A stretch of DNA of 64,000 nucleotides from Brachycybe producta (taxonomy: Eukaryota; Arthropoda; Diplopoda; Playtdesmida; Andrognathidae): contig JAUPFP010000021.1 of NCBI GenBank assembly GCA_036925085.1, positions 1,374,501 to 1,438,500 on the forward strand, given 5' to 3'. The position numbers and the translations under genes were made by a program. Below the pieces are notes generated by a model, which saw only the letters and a list, made by a program, of their open reading frames with translations, had not been told where the DNA came from and made no database searches. Shown in pieces: positions 1-13,800 of the stretch. The stretch's first letter is position 1, and each line of letters begins with the position of its first letter.

Positions 1-212
1 TGTTATTTATTCCCTTGTGGAATGCTCTTCCTTCTAACATTGTCAATTCTGAATCTTTTTGTATTTTAAAAAAAAAATAGGTTTATTCGGTTAAAACTAT
101 CCTCGCAGTGATTATTTTTTATTAATTGTTATTTTATTTTTTATTTAAGATTGTATAGACGTGTTTGTCCCATGTAACCTTTGTGACAATAAATAATTAT
201 TATTATTAATTT
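1..212 (+). mobile_element. 3' end of a non-LTR (LINE) retrotransposon
   Basis: Frame 3-80 reads the typical C-terminal motif of CR1/L2/Jockey-type reverse transcriptases, with residues LWNALPSNIV followed by SESFCILKKK and a stop at 78-80. About 100 bp of 3' UTR follow, ending in a short tandem ATT tail near 190-212, as is usual for CR1/L2-like elements. The element is cut by the window edge, so family assignment is tentative. Basis: motif seen in sequence; family signature from general knowledge. Confidence 0.6.
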
Positions 213-232
213 AAAAAAACTTATCGCGTAGA

Positions 233-443
233 ACAGGCAGGAAATTAGAAATCGGGACATAACAGAAGTTGGCTCCGCCCTTTTTATGACGATCGTAAAG
301 TTCTAATTAGTTTGTTGTGTTTGTCGACGTTGACAAGGGCGGAGCATGGGACGGCAGACTACATAACCAACCAATTAGAAGTTGCCGGTCGTCATAAGAA
401 GGGCGCAGCCAACTTCTGTATGTCCCGATTTCTAATTGCCTGT
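233..443. mobile_element. Family A palindromic MITE, copy 1
   Basis: The ends are ACAGGC and TGCCTGT and the two halves are near-complete reverse complements. The right flank GTAGAACA repeats at the left, where the last ACA overlaps the element start. This fits an 8-bp target duplication with loss of one ACA. The left end has a small GG insertion. Confidence 0.85.
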
Positions 444-1263
444 GTAGAACAGTGGCTCAAAGACACTTTCTTTACAAAATTGGGCAAGCTCCTTTCTAGT
501 CTTCAATCACAGGTTTTTCTGTTTTCTTTGCAAAATAACTGCAGTTTTTTAACTTTGACCGTAAGATGTCAGGCAATCTGCTGTTTCTTTGGTTTTTTTT
601 ATATTTCTAATTTTAATTCTTTTGAACCAAAGAAAGAACTTTAGTTCTCCTTTTTTTTCTTCTTCTTCTTCCTCTATTTTGTTTGTCTGAATACAAATTT
701 CAAATCCCATTTCGGAAATGATTGAATGGAGGAGTTCAGAATGAAGAAAAGAAAAAAAAGGACGTGACGGAAGCGACACGTACATGTAAATTAAAAAGAT
801 TGCATTTGTTCCGCAATCGAACCACGAAATCATCTTCGTTGATGGCTTACAAAGCTTTTTTTTTTTGGGCCTTGTCTAGTCTAGTCTGTAGATTTTCTAG
901 AAATGTGTGTTTATGGTTTATCAAATTTGCATTTTATTTTGATGATTTTTTAAAAAAAAAAATCTGGTTTGTTTTTGCAATACAGACCTACATTTTGTAC
1001 AAATTTCACTTTGTAACAATCACAAAAGCAAATAACAAAATGAATATTAAGACAAATATTGTCATATGACAGCCATTGTCTGATGTACATGCCATAAAAT
1101 AATAGCGCATCACTGCTTGTCTGCTATATTGTTTAATAAATGATATGACTATTACAATTTTATGACTTTTTCTCTGTAATGAGACTCCTGAATTCTAAAC
1201 ATGTTTTTTCTAATCTCTAACTTTTCTTTAATGACAATTCTTTTTTTGTTATAATTTTTCTAG
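444..1263. other. Non-coding stretch upstream of the first visible exon
   Basis: AT-rich DNA with poly-T tracts and no splice-bounded reading frame that I can support. It is probably an intron of the gene whose first visible exon starts at 1264, because that exon enters in mid-codon. Confidence 0.4.
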
Positions 1264-1352
1264 CAATTCAATGTGAGCTGACAATTTCGCAATTTTATTG
1301 TAATAATACATGGAATCCAGAAATCGCAGCCAACTCTAAGACAATTGTAAAA
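1264..1352 (+). CDS. Mucin-like gene, visible exon 1
   Basis: Acceptor ttttctag and donor gtaaga. It enters with two bases of a split codon and encodes IQCELTISQFYCNNTWNPEI and onward to KTIVK. It has two cysteines and an NNT sequon and ends in phase 0. Confidence 0.8.
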
Positions 1353-4300
1353 GTAAGAAAGAAGAAGTCCCTGAACTCTCATTAAGAAAGAGAAAAATCT
1401 CATCTAACTTTATGTTTATGTTATTGTTGTTGTTGTTGTGTGTTTTTCTAGTCTCTTTGCAACCTTAATCTTCAACTGAGTTTCATAGAAACTGATGATG
1501 ATGATAATACTAACAACAAATCGTCATCCTCTTCTTCTTCTTCTTCTTCTTCAGTATATAATGGTCAACAACTGACCGTCGATCTTCTGGTCACGTCCGG
1601 TTTTGAAACACTGAGAGCCACCAGTATTTCAGGCGTGGATTATTGGACTGTGGCCACTTTTACGACACACATCAATTTGGACAGCAACAATGGTAGGTTC
1701 ACTTTCTATGTGTTGGTGTTGGTGGTCATTGTATATACTGTATAATAAGAACCAAGTCCAAAGAGATTGTTGAGTGTCTCTCATTGATTTTCTCTCTTCT
1801 ATGTATGTTTGTGATGTCCCCCCATTGTCCTTTTTTTTTGAGTGTGTCCAAAACTAAATCTACTTTGAAAATACCTAAAACTCTCTTAACATTCTCGTCT
1901 TCCTTCTACTCTTTTTTTTTTCATTATTTGTTTCACCTTTTCTCCATTTACAAACTTTAAGTAGAGACGAAAGAGTCTTTTCTTGTAACAGAAAATGAGT
2001 CCTTAATCTTTTATGGTTCAAAAAAGAAAACAGCCTCGTCGTCCTTTGTTCATTTAGCCTCAAAATACTCATTTTTCTTAGCTTTATTTTTTTTTCCACT
2101 CACATTTTTCATTTGTACTTCTAAGAAAATATTTTAGGTCCAATTTCAAGAAAACTAAAAGTTAGCCCTTGAACTTCCACTTGAAACTTCAGAACAAGAT
2201 TTCAACTTAAGAAGCGACTGAATAAAAGCCAAACTAAAAAAAAAAAGCTAAACTAAATAAGCGTTTATTTTAACAAAAGCTGAATTGAAAAAGTGTCAAA
2301 TTGAATAAAAAGAAAACTCCAAACTGGAATAAACGCCAACAAATTTCCGGAAATATGTTAATTTAAAAAAATATCATGATGGAAGAAAAAAAAAAAACAT
2401 TTCTAGTTTTTAAGAAATTTTGAATTTTTTCATAATATTTTACCAGAATTCATTTTATGCTACTAAAATTACTATTGAAATATTGAAACTGCAATTAGAG
2501 TTTCAAAGTTTTAAACAATAAAAAATTCTCCTGAAATTAGTTTAATTAAGATGGTTTATGAACAGCTGACATATTTTAAAACTTTGATTATTCTACTTTT
2601 CTGAAGAGCAAAATTAATAAAAAACTAGAAAATGTTTTAGAAAATATAAGGATAGCTTAATCACTTTAAGAAAGTAGTTCCATGTTGTTATTTTTCAAAA
2701 TAAACTTTTTGTAGGCCAAACATTTAAAAATATGTTCAAAACTCACGTAAAAGGCTTATTTAAAAAAATATCAACATAAAAATACCGTTGATTGTTTGAA
2801 GTATACCCTTCTAGTTTCTAAATCACTCTTATGTTTTCTTTCATTTTGCACCTGAAAGACAGAATAATCGAATTTCGAGAGGCCCCGTTTACACCTTTAC
2901 AATAAATGAAATAATTTTAAAGAAATAAAATTTTCATTTCATTGCGTGCTTGCAGTGATTGCCTAATTTAAGGAGAAATCCTGATTTTCAACAAACATTA
3001 GGATTTCCAAACTTACAACCCTTAGCTTCTAAATGGATTTCACCTAAGAACAACAAAAAAGACATTTGCTTTTTATTATCTTCATAAACATAATTAAAAA
3101 AAGCATTTTTTGTTTTTTTAATTAAGAATAATATTATCAATATTATCTGTACGTTGAAACTACGATAATAAACAAAATAGAAAAAAATATATATATATTT
3201 AATAGTAATTTCATTTGAATGAGTTTGTTTTAAGTGCGTAATGTGAAGAAATAAGAGAAAAATAAGGTTAAGGGGTTGTGAGGTGGGGGGGGGGGGTAAA
3301 TTGAATGAATAGCTCAAAATGAAAGAGTTGGAGAAAAATGCAAAATAATTTATGAAGGATTTGAAAATGTGTGAAAAACGTTAATCGTTGGTTCTGAATA
3401 TTTCATTTCGTCCTATGACTTTGCATTTTATATTTGCGTTCTAAATTAGAACGAAAAAAGTAAATTTTTCTCATTTAGATTCACTCACATCGATTTCAGG
3501 AGCTAAGGACCAAATTCAAGAAGAAAACTTTGGCACTTAATGTCGTATTCTTAATGAATGTTTAAGACAAAAGTAGAGCTAATCTCATAAAAGTTAGCTT
3601 TTAGGGTCGTATTTTAAATAATTGCTTAGTTAAAGCTAGTGATAAACTCGTGAACTTTTACATGAAACTTCCTATTAAAAGTTGATGAGTTTAGTTGTAC
3701 CTTTGACTAAGCATTCATTAAGAATATTTATGATCCTTAAAATTTAATTTAAACTTTCAGAGTTTTAGAAAGTTTTTCTATGTTGGAACCCTACTGAGAG
3801 GGTTCAAGTTGGACTTTTAAGTTTCAATTTATTTTCATAAATTTGTACGTAAAATAGAACAGTACGAATAGGGAGGGATGACCCAAAGGCCCTTACCCTA
3901 CATTTCCTGCGACAATCTTTAAATTTCATGGATTTTTTTTTCTTCAATTTATTCGATCTTCTATAGCATTTTTATGCGAAAATTTGCATAAAATTAATAT
4001 TTCTATAACAAAATAACAGCAAAATAATCCTCGCATTTTCATGTTTATCTTTGTTTCAAAATAAACTTTTTATATAAATTTCAAAAAAATTTTATCTGCT
4101 TAAATTTGGGTCATTTTCAAAGTGACAAAAAGCTTATTTTAAAAGATATCAATATAAAAAATACTTTTTAAGTGATTGAGCTACTTCCCTTCTAGTTTCT
4201 AAAACACATTTGGGTTTCTCTTAATTCTGTACCTTCAAGACAAAATAATCCTAAATTCGAGGGGCCGCGTTTACACTTTAAAATTATCCAATATTTTTAT

Positions 4301-7300
4301 ATTTAAATATTTTTCATTTTTCTAAACAAATTTGTGGGACTTTTGTCTTTTGGATTTTTTTTATAAAACACAATGGTTGAATGCACATTGTTGGAATGTG
4401 TATTCTATCATTTGGGCTTGGAATTTTTCATTCAAAATACATTCTTTTCTGTCTCTTTCTCTCTATCTTTTGCAATTTTAACTTTTGAAGAAAGAAAAAA
4501 ATCAAACAAAAGGCAAAAGTGTCGATTACAACCAGAAATAAATGAAAAATCCTTTTTTTTAAACAAAAAAAGGTTCTCATTTCTTCATTCTCAAGAGTAA
4601 AATTAATGAATGTTTTTCGAAGCGTAATAGAGAGACAAGAATTCTTTTTTTTTTCTTCTCTTCAATGTTTCTGTTTTTAAGCGGAAAGTGACAATTCCGC
4701 TTTTGCTTATGTGCTATTTAGATAGACACGGAACGCTTCTTTTTTGACTGAATAATGGCGGAAATAATTGTCTTTAGTTTTTTTCTTTCTCTTTTTCTTT
4801 CTCTGGAAAGCGGCCAACTGCATTAATTATGATATCCACATGAAAAATAAGTGCAAATGATGATAATGGTGGAAACTCGAAACGGGGTTTTACAATTGGT
4901 AACAATGTTTTTTTGGGGGGGAGAAGGGGATTTTGTTGCATCCAAAAGACAATTTGTTTTTATTAAATGAAAATAATTTCAAAAATAATTACAAAACTAC
5001 AGACAAACATAAATAATAATTATTACAAAAATTTCTGACAATTTAAATTTGACAATATTTTGATAACTTAAGATAGTAATAACTTAAAATATTCTATTGT
5101 ACTTTTTTCATTTTCCATATTTTAATCAATTTGTTTTATTAAAAAATTGATATGAAAATGAAAAAGAACAATAGAATATTTCAATAGAGATTATTCTACA
5201 TTTTAGAAACAACTAGAAGGTGGTTTTAAAGCATAAACGAACCTCGAATTCTGTTTTTCAGGAGAAAAATTAAGAAAAAAACTTCGAAAATGTTTTAGAA
5301 ACTAGAATCTTTTACTTAAATAAGCTTTTTTATGTCAGTTTGAAAACAATCCAACTTTTAGCAGACTTTTTTGAAATTTTTGTTTTTTAAAAAAAACCTT
5401 ATTCTGAAAATAAGACTTAAATGATTGAGCTACCCTTCTAGTTTCTAAAATATTTCCAAATTTTACTTCATTTTTGTTTATTAAAACATAGAATAACAAA
5501 GAGTTCCACAATCAATCATTAATCAGCTTTTCTTAAAAGATTAGAACATTTTTAATGCTATCAGTGATTGCCATCTTTCAAGGGGCAAAATTAAAATTAA
5601 GTGATTCAGCTACCTTTCTAGTTTTTAATACACCATAAAAAAGTTTGTTTGAAACAGAGATAAACACGAAAATGCGTTCTTAAGTGATTTATTTTACTCT
5701 TCCAGTTTCTAAAAAAAAAACATTTTCCATGTTTTTAGTGATGTTTTAACTCGCTATTAATGTGTGCGCGTGCATAATATGCATTGTTATAGAGATGTTA
5801 ATTTTATGCAAATTTTGTTAGCATAAATAAATCTCAGTAATGTTGAAAGAAAACATGCAAAAGAGTTCTGTCATCGAGTTTTGTAGAGAGAAAAAAAACA
5901 ATAAGGACTAAAAATAGAAAGTGAACATCTGTTTAGCATTTTAAGTGCAACCAAAATTGAGCAAACGCACTCACTGCCCACTTCCTATTGTCCACTACCG
6001 AACCACCTTTTCGTGCATCTAAATATATATGGAAGGGTCTTTATTATTGGGCCTTGTTTTCTCTTTCTCACTTTGCTTACAATTGATGACCATTTCAATT
6101 AAGAAGCTTAAGTTTGTGGTTGAAACATGGAAATTGGAGTCTTTTCTCTTTTCTAAACTAACTCTGGTGGATTTTTCTCTTCTTTCCACTCTTTCTCCTC
6201 ATTATATTATGTTAGGATTACCTTATTTTTTTGTTTTTCTGTTTCGATATGTGGGAGGAAGAAAAATCGATTTATATTTCTGTTCCTTTTACATATCATA
6301 ATACAGGGTGATTACAGATAATAACTTTAATAAGTCACGGAAACATTGATAAAGGTGATTATTCACGTTTCACTTTGTGACGACCACTTTTGGTAGTCGA
6401 TTTCGACTGCAAAATGAAGTCTTGAGTTGTTGCCTGAGTGTGCCAAGGTCCAGCTTCTTTCTATAGCAATACATTATAACCACAGTCTGCCTGCGACAAT
6501 ATTTTGAAGTCAAAATCTACCACTAAAAGTGGTCTGTGTTCCTAGGTCCTAAATACTTTGGAAAGAATCTTCTCAAATTTGCTTATAGACCTAACTTTTT
6601 TTGTCCTGTAAACGCCCCTGTAAGGTCTAGGTTGCTTTTTCTATTTTTTTTTAAAAAAAGAAAATGATTTCCGGATGTGTTTGATTTTTAAATTTCCTTC
6701 TAAAATAGGAGGTTCTAGAAAGCCTAATATGAGGAGGCCATTTTGAAAACATGTTTATATCTAAACATTCTTAACAGTCTCATTCTGACTTTCATATTGA
6801 AAATCACGATATTCAATCTAGTTTTCTTAAGAAAACAAGTGTGTGTGTGTGTGTGGATTAGATGATTTTGAGTTGGATATGGGGAGCTAGTATGATTATA
6901 TTTAAGCACACGAACCACTTCTCGACTGCAAAATGAAGTTGGGTTGTCGCCCAAACCGACCATGTCGAGGCTACTTCGATGCCACTGCGGTGTTTGGAAT
7001 ATGGTCCAAACGTGTCGGTATGCCTAGGGCCGAAGTGGTCTGTTTGGGCTACAATTCAACCTTCTGGATGCAACTTTTCTGTTCGGTTTTTTTTTGCAAA
7101 ATAGTTTTTTTTTTAAATTTTGTTTTGCCGAATGCACCCAGTGATATAAAAAAAAAGTTGCTGGCAACTTTTCTAGCAATTATTAAAGTAAAAAATGTTA
7201 AGAGGTTGCTCTTGTCTTAAATTCTACTAGTTCTCTTAATAAAAATGACTTTGTCCGTTTGGTCCCTAAATTTAGTTGGAAAGTTTTTCTTCTTCTTATT

Positions 7301-7761
7301 CTATTCTAGGCTGGAATATTATTGATTCTTATTTTATCGAATTTAGTTTTTTTTTTTGTTCGGTTCGTCTGCGACCTTCTTTCCTCCATTTTCGACATCT
7401 TCATTTTCTATTCCGACTTTTTTTCCGTGGTTTTTTTTTCTGTTCATGTGATCATCGCAAATGGGATACCAATTATTTTTTTCTTGCTTTTTTTTTGTCT
7501 TCTAATCGATTCACCTGATTATCATAATCGATTACGAAATCGGATTTTGTGGCGTTGCAACACACATAACACGCTTTGAAAGAATGCCAACATTTTCTTT
7601 CTTTCTCTCATTTTACTTTTACAATTTACGTCATCTTTCTAAAATTACATAATCTATAATGTTTTTTTTTAAATGTTAGCAAAATATTGTATTTTTGTGT
7701 GTCCTATTTTGCACTTTAATCTATTTCGAATCTATTGGAGGAGTGTGTCCCGTTCTATAAG

Positions 7762-7805
<44 letters not shown>

Positions 7806-10800
7806 TGGAAATACCGCATTTATAGTCGGACATTGCACTGATCCCGTCCTATATACCCCGTGTTTTGAATAAAAAAAATATCGTAAATACTTTATTTGTG
7901 TAATGCCAACTATAAACACGGCATATTGGCATTGATTATTCTGAGGGAAGGTTTTTTACCTCTAAAAATGTACCTTTTTTATTGCTAATTTGTGCTTTTT
8001 TAATGTGGTTTTTTAAATGTGTAAAACGCCTCTAATGTCATTTGTTTATTGAGGTAAATTAAGTTGTGTTTATGAACAGCTCATTTTCGAACTCTTGATT
8101 AAATTCTGTCTTTCAGAACAGAGCAAAATTAAGAGAAAACTAGAAGGGTAACTGAACCGTTTAGTAGTATTTTCATGTTAAAATCTTTCAAAATAAACTT
8201 TTCAAATACATGTGAACCAAAAATTAAAATAGATTGTGTGCTTAACGGTGGATCATTTTCAAATTGAGAAAAAAACAACGCCATAAGTGACTGAGTTACC
8301 CTTCTAGTTTCTAAAGCACTTTCAAGTTTATCTTGATTTTGCTCTCCTGAGAGGCGTTTACCTTAAGGAATATAAGATTTGAAAAATTCTCGTAACAAAA
8401 TTTGTTCAGTGGAGTGGAGTGGAGTGATATGAATTAGGACAAAAAAATGTCTTAGAAAAATGTGATATCAAGCGTTCCAGTCAGGACAGATTTTGCGTAG
8501 ACATATTATCCTAAAACAAACAAACAAACAAAGAAACGGTATAATGAGTCTATTGTCTTAATGAAAATTCTTCATTGTGATGAACTAAAATATAGAATGA
8601 AGAGGTTATAGAACAATGACGTCACATGAGCGTTCCAGACAGACAGATTGTGTGCTTTTCTTATTGATAATTTATAATAATAATTTGTATTTATTTTGTT
8701 TAATTTGTAGACACTTTGGACATTCCATTAAATGATCTTAAAATGCAATTACCGAGTATTTGTGGTCAAAGTAAGTAGATTTTTTTCTTTTAGTTATTTC
8801 TAATTGCTTTAATGTAAGAATCGAATTCTAATCTTATATTAAAACAAAAGAACAACAAACAAAGAAAAAGAAAAAAAAAGGAAGAAGAAGAAGACTTGTC
8901 TTTAATATTCTCATTTCTTGCAAATAATTTATTTGGTCTCCATTAACTTATTCCCTTTTCTTGTTTTTCTTGAACAAACTTAAATGGGATTGTGTTTATA
9001 TGTGTCTGTGTGTGTGTCTTTGTGTGTGAACGTGCTAAGCACCGTTATAAATTATAAAAGAAGACTGTCGACATCAAATTAAGTTTCTCTTTACTAATAT
9101 AGGCCTATATAAATGTATATAAATGTATATATAAAAAAAATGTTGGAACCATTTGTCACGAAAATGTGAATCTAATGTTCCAGCCAGTTGGTCTTTCCAT
9201 TTCATTATATACTCATGTGGAGAGAGAGAGAGAGAGAGATCGTTTAATAATGGCTGTGTTCGAAAACTAAAGCTAAATTTTGTTAATGCTATAAACAGCT
9301 AGGAGCGGACTAGCCTACTACTGGACAATCGGGCATTTTTCATATGGGCCGGCTTTCGTTAACGACATTTCATGAAAAATTATTTTCACATTTTTCAAAC
9401 TGTCATAAGTAGTTTATTTAAAAAAAAATATCATAATGAAAAAAAAAAAACTTTTAGCATTATCAGTAGGGCTCGGATTTTGATGCAATATCAACCGTAC
9501 TGTTTCTCAATTTGTGACCCAAGAGCCAACTGTAAAGTAATCATCATTAGAGCAATTGCAATTATGTTATTTCTAATCAAAAAGCTGGGTAGAGAGGCTA
9601 GATGTCTGGTTACTATCAGTTGTCAGCTAGAGTTATAGCCTCTAACCATTGTTTTTAATTAGACAGAACAATTGTTTTCTTATTATCTAAAGGAGATTGT
9701 CACTTCACAATTGGCAAATGGGCCAAATATTGAGAAACATTCCGGTTGATATTGCATCAAAATCCGAGCCCTAATTATCAGTAACTATTCTAGTTTCTAA
9801 AATACTTTGATTTTTTTTTTAGTAATGGTTCCATGAGAAATAATTTTTTCCGACCGTTTGTTTTTCCCCATTCCGACCTCCGCTGTAAAGAATCTAGGCT
9901 AGCAATTCCTCGTTTAAAATAATTTTTCCGGATGTGCTTGATTTTCGCTATTTTCTTCTCAAATATGAGACCACCAAAAGCCGCATAGTAAGAGGCCATT
10001 AAGTGCAAACAATGACGTCTCCTCCGACCCTTCTCCAGAAAGTAAGTATGGTGGAATAAGATGCTTTCTTTCTTAAGAAGGGTTAGTCGAGTTAGCATAG
10101 TTCCCGAACTCATTTTTTTTTTTAAAAAAAGGCCATTATTTTTCTGTTTTCTATATAGAATAATAGATTTTTACTTTAGTTTCCGGACACAGTCAATCTT
10201 ACAATAAAACCCAGTTTCTTTTGCTTTTTTTTAATTAAAAGTCAATTTAATCTTTGAAATTAATGGGATTAATTAATTAATAAAAATGTGTTATGGATTC
10301 GATTGTGACGCAATCGTCAAATGTTTTCTTCTTTTTTTTTTTGAAACTATGGTGACAGAATGGAAGTCATAATTTAATATCGTTATTTAATATTGATTTA
10401 ACTTCTTTTTTTCCGTTTTTTGTTGTGTGAACTTGGATTTTATTTATTCTGCAGTTTCAGAAGCAACATTAAGAAATTGAAAGCATCAATAAAAACTAGA
10501 GGAGTAAATGAAGAAAGCACTCAATAAATATTATCTTTTAAAAGTAAACCTTTTTAGGGCCAAAAAATCGAAAAACAAAATGTTATGCTTTAAATTGGAT
10601 CATTTTCAAAAGGCTATAAAAAAAAGCTTATTTTGAAGGATATAAACTTGAAAATACCCTTAAGTGGTTAAGTTAGACCTTATCTACACTTAAGCTAAAT
10701 GCATTCAAGTTAAAGGTGTTTATTTGAATTATACGGAATCCGGACACGACCAAGATAAAGTTGACGTTATTACATTAATATCTGAACAAATTGAAATACA

Positions 10801-13800
10801 AAATCAATATTTTGTTACACTCTAACACCTTTTATATTGAAATACATATTTAATTTTTTTAAATATTAACTTAATGTATAGAAATATTAATTGAATAAAT
10901 TGAATACAACACATTGTTTGTTTGCCTTTAATAGGGTTTTGTATTTAAATGCATTTAGCTTTGTTGGTGTTGAGTCCCTTCTAGTTTCTAAAACACTTTC
11001 AAGTTTTTTTATATTGTTTCTGAAATACTAAGTAAGGGGGGGCATTTTGCACTTATAAAGAGAAGAAAAGGGGTTTTAACATAAAAAAATCTCTGTTTTA
11101 GAGCATATTTTATGTTGAAACCTTGTTTAGAGGGTTCAAGTGTAGAATTTTCTTCTTGAATCTGTGCCTTAATGGCTTCTTTTTTGGGGCTTTTTTATTC
11201 AAAAAGTGAATTCCCTTTCAAGACTTCCCTTTTTTTGGGGGCGGGGGGGGGGGGGGGGTGGGAGAGAGGGTAGGAGGGAGGGGGTTGTTTCTTAATTAGG
11301 CTCTACCTAATGTTTCGTAATTAGCATCATTCCAGACGTTTTAATCTTTATAATTATGTCTTTGTTACGAATACGTTTCGTGACTTGTTCCATAAATTCC
11401 ACAATTTGAAGCTTTTAAGACTAAATGGGACTTGTGGGAATCCGTCTAATAATAAGAGAATCACCCACTCACCGCACCACCTATAGATCATCATTAAACT
11501 AAAACACCGTTCGATTTGAATCGGTTTTTGCTAGAAATTAACAACATGTTTCAATTATTCCAGTTATTCTGCAATTTTAGAAAAGCAACAACATTAAACA
11601 AGAAATTGAAAGTGTTTCAAAAACTAGAATGGTAGCTGAATCATTTCATGTTCATATCTTTCAAAATAAACATTTTATGTGTCAGTTTAAAAAAAAATGA
11701 CCAAACTTTCAGCAGAAGACAACTTTTTAATTTTTGTCTATAAAAGTTTATATTGAAAGATAATCAACATGAAAATACATTTAAGTGATTGAGCTACCGT
11801 TCTAGTTTCTAACAGAGTTTCAATTTCTCTTTAGTGTTGTTCTTCTGAACCTACGAAATAACCGGATTGCGAAAATATTTCTGAAAATCACATTGAGCCA
11901 CAAAAAGTGAAAAATTCGATTTTTTTAAAAAAGCTAGAAATTGTTTTAGAAACTAGAAAAGTAGTTATTATATCTTTCAAAATAAACTTTTTAAATTTCT
12001 ATAGACAAAATTGAAAGAAGAAAAAACATGGTTAAAGTTGAATCACTTTGAAACTGACATAGAAAGTTTATTTTGAAAATTAATCAACTTAGTCAAGTTT
12101 CTCAATTTTGTTCTTTAAAGTCAGAACAGCCAGAGATCGAGGATCGTTTAATTTTAAATTATTATCTTTTAATTTTATATCATTTTAGCCTTTCTGATTG
12201 CTCGAGTGATACAACTAAATGGAACCACAGTCGATCAATCAATTCCAATCGAACTGAAATGTTTGGAAAAGAGTAAGTTTCGATTTGTTTTTCTTCTTTT
12301 GTAAATTTGTTTTAAATTTTCAGCAATTTGTTTGTTTATTTTTCAATGTAATTTGATATATCCTCCTCCCTCCCTTCCTTCGTTCTTCTCCCACAAAATA
12401 TTTCGTTTTGTTGTTATATATCGGAAAAGGTTTCACGGTTACAATAGTTTAAACAATTTTGTTTGCCGTAAATTTAATATGCGATTGGTAAATACAATGT
12501 GGGATGTTCTTTTGTAAACTCTTTTCAGCTAAATGGAATTTACTAAAATTGTATACCTAGTTCGGTATGTTTGTATATTTAGTACATTACAATAGGATAC
12601 ATCCCCCCTTTAGGAGTTACTTTTTTGTTAGTTACTTTGGTTACTAATTGGTAAGAGAGAGAAAAAACCGATCAGTATGTCAATATTTTCATTCTATTCA
12701 ATTGATTTTACCTACAAAAGAAAAACAAGGTTTCGATATTTTCAAGGACAAATTAAAATCGATCTTATTATAGATATGATTTGCAATTTTGACTGTTGAA
12801 AAATATTGATATTTGTTATTCAAACAAAAATTTCATTCCATTTTAATGCAACAAACAACAACAAACAACAACAAACAACAACAAGAAAAGAGACTAAAAA
12901 ATTGAATGAGTGTGTTAATTTCTCATTATGTATTTATTTTAGGTTGTGATCTTGCTTTATATGGTGAAACAAAAGACGTCTATGATATGTATCAATTGAG
13001 GCCGGTTATACCAACGACAGGGCAACCTATTCCTTATTTTATTCCTGAATTTAAGGTGCATTTTTTTTCCTTACAATAACATAAGCAGCCCCATGTAAAG
13101 AGGCAATCACTCAAGTCACACTTTTTCTTTAATGTTGATTAAAATTGATGATTTTTTTTTTGGGTTGAAAAAATAATATAGTTGTGGATCAAGAACAATA
13201 TGCCGAATGAAACCTTTAGTTCCCGTACTGGTCCAAGTGTCTACGTTGTGTCCGCTTACATAAAATCGCAAATGTTTAATATGTTTCAATATTCAATTGG
13301 CAATAAAAGGTAAAGTGGGTCTTTTTTTTAAAAAAAAAAGCCCAAATTCAAAGAAGAAAACTTGGGACACTTGAACTTTTTTTGAGACCCAGCCCAGCAC
13401 ACAAAACAAATTAGTGATACCAACCCACCAAGCCGATTAGGACCTCCAGATCCATGAAGCCCACCAGGTTCATGAGGTCCGTGAAACCCAACCCGTGTCC
13501 ATTATGTAGGTCTCTCTTCTTTTTAGCAGAGAATTTCAACCAGAGCTACTGTATAACTAGGACAAGGCGAGTGAGGCACCTGCCTCGGGAGCAAAGTTCA
13601 GGGTGCGTAAATAAGGGTAACAATAAGGGACGCTAGTTTTATTATCACCTCAGATTAATTATTCTAAGGGGCACCAGTTTTATTTTGGCTTCAGGCGTAA
13701 ATTTAGCTATTTACAGCTCTGGTTTCAACACAGAATTAACCGTTTTAAAGGGCGGCACTCCATAAAACAGGGTTCAAGTTCAAGTGTTTTTTTTTTGTTG

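Larger units (their letters stand above)
1693..8710 (+). other. 7-kb intron of the mucin-like gene
   Basis: Contains family B copies (2548-2905, 4038-4288, 5216-5468, 8055-8365), family F copies, a family H copy, a (GA)n tract at 7765-7801 and TTCAAG-rich repeat sequence at 3500-3850. No coding exon is supported. Confidence 0.7.

Noticed and set aside
312..644. 110-codon frame near the left edge
   Set aside because: It starts inside a family A MITE and runs into poly-T sequence; no conserved residues or splice support.
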